From: JAFMPW01 sp040830565
Lineage (GTDB): Bacteria > Bacteroidota > Bacteroidia > Flavobacteriales > Flavobacteriaceae
Assembly: GCA_040830565.1 (NCBI GenBank)
Contig: JBFOMC010000366.1
Coordinates: forward strand, 1 to 13,177
Direction: 5' to 3'
Length of the DNA: 13,177 bases
The position numbers and the translations under genes were made by a program. The notes beneath the pieces were generated by a model, which ran no database searches, was not told the DNA's origin, and saw only the letters and a program-made list of their open reading frames with translations. This document shows, one piece after another, positions 7,139 to 12,930 of this stretch (position 1 is its first letter; each line of letters begins with the position of its first letter).

Positions 7139-7211
7139 AAAAGGGGCTATTATTCCTTGTTATACTTTGGTTTTGTTCAATTAAGAACGCTAGAATTACC
7201 TAACAGCGATA

Positions 7212-7309
7212 TACGCTTCCCTTAGCGGCATTACCCGCCCAGGTTCATTGGGTATAATCTCAGCCATACTAGTTTCAAAAATGTCTAAAACTAAAATAGC
7301 ACCCCTTTG
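7212..7309 (-). promoter_or_regulatory. TPP riboswitch (THI box) aptamer
   Basis: The minus strand carries the conserved THI-box parts in order: CAAAGGGGTGCT (5' P1/P2), a P3 arm AGTTT/AAACT, GGCTGAGA (the CUGAGA core), ATACCC, TGAACCTGG, CGGGTAATGCC and finally AAGGGAAGCG (3' P2/P1). These match the thiamin pyrophosphate aptamer in sequence and spacing. TPP binding is expected to lower expression of the downstream TonB receptor, whose start codon is about 95 bases further on. No intrinsic terminator is visible in that interval, so control is more likely at translation than at termination (inference). Confidence 0.95.
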
Positions 7310-7317
7310 AGATAGTG

Positions 7318-7325
7318 CAAAGATA
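7318..7325 (-). promoter_or_regulatory. Bacteroidota -7 promoter box upstream of the TPP riboswitch
   Basis: The minus strand reads TATCTTTG, exact to TAnnTTTG, and places the transcript start about at 7311-7313, just before the first conserved base of the aptamer (7308). That agreement supports the call. A TTG lies only 11 bases upstream, closer than the usual 17-19, so the -33 element is not clear. Confidence 0.55.
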
Positions 7326-7435
7326 GCTCCCTCCGCCAATTTATCATAGGGATTGCACTTTAAATAATTAACTTTTAATAAGAACCCATTCAGGCATAAT
7401 TTACGTATCTATTAGGAGCCCCAATACCTAAATGT

Positions 7436-9910
7436 ATGCAGGATAGTTATAAAGGTAAATTTACTTGGAAAGTTGTATTAAGCTATCTGGTCCTGGCTAT
7501 TCTGACCCTGGTGGTTGGTTTTTTCATTTTTTCAGAGATCAAAGCATATCTGTCTAGTGAGACAGTAGATGCCAATGATGCCAAGCTTTTAAAAACCAGC
7601 TCATTACTCACGCAGCTATATGAATCGGAAAGTCTTTCCAAGCTGGCAATACAAACCAGAACTAAAACCAATTTCAACGCCTATTCTGCAAAAATTGATA
7701 CGATATCAGCAGAGATCGATTCCCTGAAATTATTAACTGAAAGTAGTAATCAGCACAAACTATTAGACAGTGTACAGTTACTCTTAAAACAAAAAGTGGC
7801 TAATAGCAATGAGTTGCGTAAGCTGAAAGTAAGGAATGTAGTGAATAGCTCCTTGGATAGTGCACTCGAGGAATTTAAAAAGTTGGAAGCATCCCTAGGT
7901 AAAATTACTCCTGAAGCCCTTGCTCCAAATATCGCAGAGCTTTCACCAAAAGCACAAAGTGTCATACGGGATCTTGCTACCTATTTAAATAACAATGTTC
8001 CTAAAGATTCCAATGACGTCCCGAATGCAGAGAAACTGGACTCCATTTTGAATACTTCCAAAGCCCTATTGAACCAGGCCAAGCTTCAGGACAGCAGAGC
8101 CCAAAGGTCATTAGAGCGGAAAGAGTTTGAGATCCACAATAATGACCTGATGCTTTCCCAACAGCTGCGGAGCATTATTGCAGCCTTTGAGCAGGAATTG
8201 ATAGTGAATACCTATAACGACAATTTTAAGAAACAAGCCATTTTTAGGCGAAGTATGCGCCTGGCTGGTCTTGCCGCTTTACTGGGATTCATTATTGTCG
8301 GGATCTTTACCTTTTTGATCAACAGGGATTTTTGGAAGATACAGTCGTATCGTAAAAGGTTAGAAAAGGAGAAAAAATTCTCAGAATCTCTCCTAAAAAG
8401 CAGGGAACAACTCATCTCCACAGTGAGTCATGATCTAAGAACCCCGCTTAATACCATTACCGGGTATTCGGAATTAATAGAGAATACGGCCTTAACGGAA
8501 AAGCAACTATCCTATCTCAAAAACGTAAAATCAGCGTCTCAATATGTAGACAGCCTGGTAAATGACCTCCTGGATTTTTCAAAATTGGAGGCTGGGAAGA
8601 TCAAGATAGAAGAGGTTCCTTTTGTGCTTTCAGAATTGATACAAGAGACTGCCGAAAGCCTCAAAGAGATGAACAAAAAAAAGGCTCTGGAGCTCATTCT
8701 CGAAATAGATCAAAGACTAGATGTCACCGTTCTTGGAGACCCCTTCAGAATCAGACAAATAATGACTAATCTTATCAGCAATGCTTATAAATTCACAGAT
8801 ACCGGATTTATAAAAGTCCAGGCAAGTATTAAAGAGGGGGCTTCTGATGGCTATCACACCCGCATCTCAATAGAGGACAGCGGAATTGGTATTCGGCAAG
8901 AAAAACAGGATATGATATTTAAGGAGTTTACCCAAGCCGAGAAGGACACCGAAAAAAAATATGGCGGCTACGGCCTGGGATTGACCATTTCTAAAAAGTT
9001 GGCTGAATTGCTGGGCGGTACTCTAAGTCTTAAAAGCAAAGAAGGGAAGGGAAGTACATTTACCTTGGAGCTTCTCCTAAAAAAAGCCAGCACCAACAAA
9101 CCAAGCTCCGTTACTAATGTATTTCTTAAAGAGGAACAAAAGCTTTCGCTGCTTATCATCGATGATGATACTGCCATGCTACAGCTTCTTTCCGAAGTGT
9201 CTGATGCCATGGGCATGACGGCTCAGACTTTTTCGGATTTTGAGGCTGTAAAAAAAGCAGTTAATCTAAAATATGATGTGGTGCTCACGGATATTCAGAT
9301 GCCAGGTACAGATGGGTTTGAAGTAGTACAAGAGCTGAAATCTGGAAAATACCCTCATTATCATTCACAGCCCATCATTGCGATGACCGGCAGGAGAGAT
9401 CTACAAAGCTCACACTATAGCAAATCAGGCTTTTCCAAGGTTTTGCAAAAACCCTTCAATAAAACCAAACTTGTAGTGGTTTTAAAAGAACTCTTTCCTT
9501 TTCGATTCTACTCCAAAAGTGATCAAAAAGTATCCAAAATTGCCCAAAACGAGCAAAAAGTGTTCAATTTGAGTATTATTTCTTCATTTTTGGATAATAA
9601 TGAAGAAGCCATACATGAGGTTTTAAGCACCTTCATAAAGGACACCAAATTGAACTTAGGGCAGCTCGAGAGTGCTATTGATCAGTCGGACATGGAATTG
9701 ATCAGCAAAGTGAGTCACAAAATGTTGCCAATGTTCCGCCAATTAAAGGTGAACACCATCGTTCCTGATTTGGAATTTCTGGAAGTTAGTTCCGAGAGGG
9801 TAGTGTCTAAGGAAATTGAAAAACGGTATACACAAATTCAAAAACACTCGGTAATTTTGCTTGAAGCCTTAGCGTCCTATATGACTAAAAGTCCAAGTTA
9901 TATTGATTGA
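7436..9910 (+). CDS. Hybrid sensor histidine kinase (HisKA-HATPase-REC-HPt)
   Basis: The 824-residue inner-membrane protein has a helix at 12-33, a long helical, probably coiled-coil periplasmic domain (about 34-274), a second helix (276-296), then HisKA with SHDLRTPLN (331-339, His332), HATPase_c with N-box NLISNAYKFT (445-454), DSGIGI (481-486) and GYGLGLTISKKL (511-522). A receiver domain follows (acidic cluster DDD 576-578, phosphoacceptor Asp619 in LTDIQMPG, Lys672), and an HPt-like domain (about 705-815) with SHKMLPMF placing the phosphorylatable histidine at 761. There is no HAMP or PAS domain. The full His-Asp-His set implies a phosphorelay that ends on a separate receiver. The obvious candidate is the NtrC-type regulator encoded convergently, whose 3' end it overlaps by 26 bp. 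The signal is unknown. Confidence 0.93.
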   Translation: MQDSYKGKFTWKVVLSYLVLAILTLVVGFFIFSEIKAYLSSETVDANDAKLLKTSSLLTQLYESESLSKLAIQTRTKTNFNAYSAKIDTISAEIDSLKLLTESSNQHKLLDSVQLLLKQKVANSNELRKLKVRNVVNSSLDSALEEFKKLEASLGKITPEALAPNIAELSPKAQSVIRDLATYLNNNVPKDSNDVPNAEKLDSILNTSKALLNQAKLQDSRAQRSLERKEFEIHNNDLMLSQQLRSIIAAFEQELIVNTYNDNFKKQAIFRRSMRLAGLAALLGFIIVGIFTFLINRDFWKIQSYRKRLEKEKKFSESLLKSREQLISTVSHDLRTPLNTITGYSELIENTALTEKQLSYLKNVKSASQYVDSLVNDLLDFSKLEAGKIKIEEVPFVLSELIQETAESLKEMNKKKALELILEIDQRLDVTVLGDPFRIRQIMTNLISNAYKFTDTGFIKVQASIKEGASDGYHTRISIEDSGIGIRQEKQDMIFKEFTQAEKDTEKKYGGYGLGLTISKKLAELLGGTLSLKSKEGKGSTFTLELLLKKASTNKPSSVTNVFLKEEQKLSLLIIDDDTAMLQLLSEVSDAMGMTAQTFSDFEAVKKAVNLKYDVVLTDIQMPGTDGFEVVQELKSGKYPHYHSQPIIAMTGRRDLQSSHYSKSGFSKVLQKPFNKTKLVVVLKELFPFRFYSKSDQKVSKIAQNEQKVFNLSIISSFLDNNEEAIHEVLSTFIKDTKLNLGQLESAIDQSDMELISKVSHKMLPMFRQLKVNTIVPDLEFLEVSSERVVSKEIEKRYTQIQKHSVILLEALASYMTKSPSYID

Positions 9911-11237
9911 TTTTGTTGTAAAGGGTTTTACGTGTTACCTGGAGTAATTTGGCTGCCTTGGACTTATTAAAATTGGTCTTTTTCAGTGCCTTAATGATCT
10001 GCGCTTTTTCATAATCTGCCTTCGAGAAACTATCAGAATTTGCACCGGAATTATCAGCATTTAATACCTCCCCGGGTAGGGCGCTTAATTGTATAACATC
10101 ACCCACAGTCAAAAGGACTGCTCTTTTAATGACATTTTGAAGTTCTCTTACATTTCCCGGCCAGTGATATCGCTGAAAGGCTTCGCGAACTTCTTCGGAA
10201 AATTCGATTACATTTTTTTCAAGACTCTGATTTGCCTGGTCCAGAAAGTAATCAGCAAATAGTGGCAGATCTTCAATTCGCTCTTCAAGCGAAGGCAGCG
10301 CAATGGAAAACTCATTGAGTCTGTGAAAAAGATCTTCTCTAAACCTACCTTTTTCAACAGCTTTCATCAGATCTTCATTGGTAGCAGTGATAATACGCAG
10401 ATCTACGACGATCTCCTTAGTACTTCCCACTTTTTTTATTTTCCGCTCTTGAAGGGCCCGCAGTAGTTGGATCTGATTTTCATAGGATAGATTTCCGACT
10501 TCATCTAAAAAAAGTGTTCCTTTATTTGCAGCTTCGAAATGACCTACTTTATCTTCCACAGCCCCCGTAAAACTCCCTTTGAGATGACCGAAGAATTCGC
10601 TGGCGGCCAATTCCTTAGGGATAGCCCCGCAGTCAACAGCAACAAAATCAAAATCACTTCTCGAACTTTTGCTGTGAATTGCCCTGGCCGTGACTTCCTT
10701 TCCGGTTCCACTTTCTCCTGTAATTAAGACAGACATATTCGTCGGAGCAACCAACTGAATATGTTCATTTAACCTTTTGGATGCGTCACTTATTCCTTGA
10801 ATCGCCTGTTGTTCTGGAAGTACGGCCCGATCCCTGGTTTTAGAATGAGGAGAAGTACCTTTTGTCGTGATTGCTGTATTCCCTTTGCGCGCGCTGGAGA
10901 CCACGAGCAACATTTCATCCGGAGTCAAAGGTTTAGAAATATAGTCGAATGCGCCCTTTTTCATTGCGGCCACTGCCGTACCGACTTCCGCGTAGCCGGT
11001 CATCATCACAACGGCGGTTTCCGTGTTTGTTCTTTTAATATCTGCCAGGAGCTGAATACCGTCATAATCCGGTAAACGCAAGTCTGTTAACACCAGGTCA
11101 AAATAGGTAGACTGGTACGTTTTCTTGGCATCCGGGGCATTAGAGCTGCTTTGCACCGAGTATCCTTGTTTGATAAGGAAGTTTTGGAGCATTTGACAGA
11201 AAGCAGCATCGTCTTCAATTATCAAGATTGATGGCAT
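9885..11237 (-). CDS. NtrC-family sigma54-dependent response regulator
   Basis: The 450-residue protein has a receiver domain (1-115; acidic pair Glu8-Asp9-Asp10, phosphoacceptor Asp52, Thr80, Lys102), an AAA+ sigma54-activation domain with Walker A GESGTGK (174-180), sigma54-contact loop KGSFTGA (220-226), Walker B GTLFLDEVG (240-248), the sensor region TATNEDL and WPGNVRELQN (359-368), and a C-terminal Fis-type helix-turn-helix (about 410-446, ending YNKINQYN). The contact loop is GSFTGA rather than the commoner GAFTGA. It should activate sigma54 promoters from upstream sites after phosphorylation. The likely phosphate source is the hybrid kinase on the opposite strand, tail-overlapping by 26 bp. 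Likely targets are the two PepSY-like genes upstream (inference from shared promoter architecture). The start at 11237 gives the normal MPSILIIEDD opening. Confidence 0.95.
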   Translation of the reverse strand: MPSILIIEDDAAFCQMLQNFLIKQGYSVQSSSNAPDAKKTYQSTYFDLVLTDLRLPDYDGIQLLADIKRTNTETAVVMMTGYAEVGTAVAAMKKGAFDYISKPLTPDEMLLVVSSARKGNTAITTKGTSPHSKTRDRAVLPEQQAIQGISDASKRLNEHIQLVAPTNMSVLITGESGTGKEVTARAIHSKSSRSDFDFVAVDCGAIPKELAASEFFGHLKGSFTGAVEDKVGHFEAANKGTLFLDEVGNLSYENQIQLLRALQERKIKKVGSTKEIVVDLRIITATNEDLMKAVEKGRFREDLFHRLNEFSIALPSLEERIEDLPLFADYFLDQANQSLEKNVIEFSEEVREAFQRYHWPGNVRELQNVIKRAVLLTVGDVIQLSALPGEVLNADNSGANSDSFSKADYEKAQIIKALKKTNFNKSKAAKLLQVTRKTLYNKINQYNLDF

Positions 11238-11305
11238 AAAGCTGTCTTTTTAAGTATGTACGTAAAAACTTAACAAGAAAGTTAGCTCGATCTCTTAAAA
11301 TATTT

Positions 11306-11342
11306 AAAAAAAAAAAGAACGGAGCCCAAAAGGACCCCGTTC
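11306..11342 (-). terminator. Intrinsic terminator of the first PepSY-like gene
   Basis: On the minus strand GAACGG and GGTCC pair with GGGCT and CCGTTC around a TTTT loop (11 pairs including two G-U), followed by a run of eleven T. It lies about 40 bp after the stop at 11385 and insulates the regulator gene at 11237 from that transcript. Confidence 0.9.
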
Positions 11343-11384
11343 CGACCAAACCAACTTGATACAAAACAAATAACTCAAGTTATT

Positions 11385-11699
11385 TTATTGCTCTATCCAA
11401 TTGCCATTTTCATCGGCAAACAAAGTTCCAGAAGTTCCATCTTCAAGTGAGACTTCCAGTTTATATTGCTTCGCTTCGTTAACGTAGGCTTTGTTGATGG
11501 TTGCGGTGGGGTAATTTTTCTCAACCGCAGCTGTTACAGCCTCAGGCAATTCTTCTACAGCTATCTCAGAGAAATCATCTTGGGCTGCAGCCACAACTTC
11601 AGTAGCTTCGGCTTGAGCCTCTTCTGTATCTTGAGCAAAAGCAGTTAAGCTTCCTAGAGATAAAACTGCTGCAAAAATTAATTTTTTCATGATTTTCAT
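11385..11699 (-). CDS. Secreted PepSY-like protein, copy 1
   Basis: The 104-residue protein has a signal peptide (residues 1-22, cleavage after AFA) and a short acidic, Ala/Glu-rich linker (about 23-42). A single PepSY-like (DUF2874-type) domain follows: ELPEAVTAAVEKNYPTATI, then KAYVNE..QYKLEV, DGT and FADENGNW at the end. Such domains are found in small periplasmic or surface proteins of Bacteroidota; a role in binding or inhibiting other proteins is suspected but unproven. The start could be Met1 (11699) or Met4 (11690), the latter matching the paralogue's MKK start. It is about 60% identical in its mature part to the protein at 12412-12714 and shares its promoter layout. It has its own terminator (11306-11342). 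Confidence 0.85.
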   Translation of the reverse strand: MKIMKKLIFAAVLSLGSLTAFAQDTEEAQAEATEVVAAAQDDFSEIAVEELPEAVTAAVEKNYPTATINKAYVNEAKQYKLEVSLEDGTSGTLFADENGNWIEQ

Positions 11700-11730
11700 A
11701 TTATTTAAAAATTAAACTTGCCTTAGTAAT

Positions 11731-11746
11731 AGAAAATATGATACCA
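11731..11746 (-). promoter_or_regulatory. Putative -24/-12 (sigma54-like) element of PepSY-like copy 1
   Basis: The minus strand reads TGGTATCATATTTTCT, to be compared with TGGCAC-N5-TTGCW. GG at -24 and C at -12 are kept at the right spacing, but the G of the -12 GC pair is T. The paralogous gene has the near-identical element TGGCATCATTTTTCCT at the equivalent place, and no TAnnTTTG box is present between here and the start codon. A sigma54 promoter is plausible but imperfect. Confidence 0.4.
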
Positions 11747-11823
11747 TAATTTTCCCTGTGCTGTTTTATTATTTAATGATATGAAAATGAACTACTTATA
11801 ATTTTTAGGGTAATTTCTATACT

Positions 11824-11861
11824 GTGTAATTTTGGGAACACCGAAGAAAAATTGTGTAAAA
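11824..11861 (-). promoter_or_regulatory. Putative upstream activator sites of PepSY-like copy 1
   Basis: On the plus strand GTGTAAT at 11824 and GTGTAAAA at 11854 are direct repeats 30 bp apart with TGGG between them. They lie about 104-141 bp upstream of the start expected from the -24/-12-like element, the usual place of NtrC-type enhancer sites. The same layout recurs at 12853-12892, which is the main evidence. Confidence 0.4.
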
Positions 11862-11877
11862 TATATACGTACTAATT

Positions 11878-11921
11878 CAAAAAAGCCCTGATCCCGATGA
11901 GCATCGGGAAATCAGGACTTA
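11878..11921 (-). terminator. Intrinsic terminator downstream of the 60-residue protein gene
   Basis: On the minus strand AAGTCCTGAT (11920-11911) pairs with ATCAGGGCTT (11892-11883), and inside it CCCGATG pairs with CATCGGG around a two-base loop; six T follow. It is a long, strong stem. It lies 147 bases after the stop at 12068, leaving a long 3' untranslated stretch. Confidence 0.88.
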
Positions 11922-12067
11922 AAAAAACCAACAACCAAAAGACCTAAAACTTTACCAACTATTTCAATAATTATGAACAGAAAAAGAGTGTTGCATCTTC
12001 ATCTTTTGTATTGAACTGTAGGGGAACTAAATCGTCTTAGATATTTTGTTACCTCTGTTGGTTCAGG

Positions 12068-12250
12068 CTAATTCCAGGTTAGTGTTTCAGTAGTGGCATT
12101 AACCTTATCTTTTTTAACTTGCTCTACCTTCAATTCAACAATACCTAAGTCTTTTTCCTCATATTCAGCCTCTCGCATTACAAATGATGCCATTAAGCAA
12201 GTCATTAGGCAGGCGAAGCCAAAGGCGGCCGAAATTTTTAAGTGTCTCAT
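12068..12250 (-). CDS. Small membrane-anchored or exported protein of unknown function
   Basis: I do not recognise this protein. From the ATG at 12250 it has 60 residues: a hydrophobic segment (about 3-24, KISAAFGFACLMTCLMASFV) followed by a charged segment EAEYEEKDLGIVELKVEQVKK and an end TETLTWN. The N-terminus could be a signal peptide or a single membrane anchor. The frame is open to a TTG at 12274 that would add eight residues (MKINLTEQ); ATG is preferred. It lies between the two PepSY-like genes on the same strand, with terminators on both sides, so it is probably transcribed alone from a promoter within about 75 bases upstream. The shared tract before its terminator (see findings) links it to its neighbours. 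That it is a gene is supported by the hydrophobic N-terminus, the terminator and its place, but not by a known family. Confidence 0.6.
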   Translation of the reverse strand: MRHLKISAAFGFACLMTCLMASFVMREAEYEEKDLGIVELKVEQVKKDKVNATTETLTWN

Positions 12251-12320
12251 TTGTTCGGTTAAGTTTATTTTCAACTTCTAATACTTTAGACACACATTTT
12301 ATTTCAAGGTCACATATAAA

Positions 12321-12356
12321 ATAAAAATGCCCCTGGTGCAAGCACCAGGGGCATTA
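12321..12356 (-). terminator. Intrinsic terminator of the second PepSY-like gene
   Basis: A perfect 14-bp inverted repeat, AATGCCCCTGGTGC (12326-12339) and GCACCAGGGGCATT (12342-12355), surrounds a two-base loop; on the minus strand it is followed by TTTATTTT. It lies 56 bases after the stop at 12412. Confidence 0.92.
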
Positions 12357-12411
12357 ATTAAACCAAACTAACCAAAAACTAATTAACTCTACTTTATAAT
12401 AAACGCTTAAC

Positions 12412-12714
12412 TTACATTTCTAACCAATTCCCTTCAGCATCGGCATATAAGGCTATCTCCGTACCGTCTTCCTTGGTCACTTCTAATTTGTATTGAGCCT
12501 CCTCATTAACATATGCCTTACTGATTGTGGCATTTGGGTGATCCTTAGCCAAAGCTTCGGTTATGGCTTCTGGCAACTCAGCTAATTCAATAGCTGTAAA
12601 GTTGTCTTGTGCCTCCATCACTTCTGTTGCTTCTGCCTGAACTTCTTCAGTCTCTTGAGCAAAAGTGGTTAAACTTCCTAAAGCCAATGCGGCTACTAAA
12701 AATAATTTTTTCAT
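12412..12714 (-). CDS. Secreted PepSY-like protein, copy 2
   Basis: The 100-residue protein has a signal peptide (1-19, cleavage after TFA), an acidic linker (QETEEVQAEATEV, from 20) and one PepSY-like domain with ELPEAITEALAKDHPNATI, KAYVNEEAQYKLEV, EDGT and YADAEGNWLEM. It lines up with copy 1 over the whole length with one gap, about 52 of 83 mature residues identical, so the two arose by duplication. The conserved segments are the LPEA helix and the KAYVNE strand; the acidic linker is also kept, which suggests that it matters. It should be exported to the periplasm or beyond. Transcription is probably single-gene, from the promoter elements at 12763-12778 and 12853-12892 to the terminator at 12321-12356. 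Confidence 0.87.
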   Translation of the reverse strand: MKKLFLVAALALGSLTTFAQETEEVQAEATEVMEAQDNFTAIELAELPEAITEALAKDHPNATISKAYVNEEAQYKLEVTKEDGTEIALYADAEGNWLEM

Positions 12715-12762
12715 TTTCTGTTCTTTAGATTACACATTTGTTTTGTACTCATCTCTATGTAA

Positions 12763-12778
12763 AGGAAAAATGATGCCA
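12763..12778 (-). promoter_or_regulatory. Putative -24/-12 (sigma54-like) element of PepSY-like copy 2
   Basis: The minus strand reads TGGCATCATTTTTCCT, matching TGGCAY-N5-TTGCW at all positions but the G of the -12 pair (C here). It corresponds to the element of copy 1 and lies about 50 bases upstream of the start codon. Confidence 0.42.
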
Positions 12779-12852
12779 TGGCCTCTGCCCTAAGAAAAAG
12801 AATTTAAGATGTTGATTTATAATGCTTTATACTTGCTCAAATTATTCTGCAC

Positions 12853-12892
12853 GTGTATAATGCTGGGTAAGAAATAAAAAAAGTGTGTAAAA
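12853..12892 (-). promoter_or_regulatory. Putative upstream activator sites of PepSY-like copy 2
   Basis: On the plus strand GTGTATAAT at 12853 and GTGTAAAA at 12885 flank TGGG, exactly as in copy 1: 17 bases between TGGG and the distal site, and 88 bases (89 in copy 1) from the CCCA/TGGG block to the -24/-12-like element. The distal site lies within the stem of the DUF4301 terminator, so part of the match may have another cause. Confidence 0.38.
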
Positions 12893-12903
12893 AATACACA
12901 CTT
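12876..12903 (-). terminator. Intrinsic terminator of the DUF4301 gene
   Basis: On the minus strand AAGTGTGTA (12903-12895) pairs perfectly with TACACACTT (12889-12881) around a five-T loop and runs into seven T. It lies 28 bases after the DUF4301 stop codon. Confidence 0.8.
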
Positions 12904-12930
12904 ATAAGGTAACGCTGCCTGGGCGTTTTA

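Larger units (their letters stand above)
11700..12067. other. Long intergenic stretch between PepSY-like copy 1 and the 60-residue protein
   Basis: No gene is seen in these 368 bases. They hold, from right to left on the minus strand, a 147-base 3' untranslated stretch of the 60-residue protein gene, its terminator (11878-11921), the paired GTGTAA sites (11824-11861), and the -24/-12-like element (11731-11746) of PepSY-like copy 1. The longest candidate reading frame, starting at 11973 on the plus strand, is 13 codons and was not called. Confidence 0.6.

Noticed and set aside
10539..11075. Plus-strand frames within the NtrC-type regulator gene
   Set aside because: They are antisense shadows of a gene with complete Walker A, Walker B and helix-turn-helix motifs.
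11927..12062. ACCAAC / GTTGGT inverted repeat flanking the 3' stretch of the 60-residue gene
   Set aside because: Six bases over more than 100 are expected by chance; no nested pairing was found to support it.
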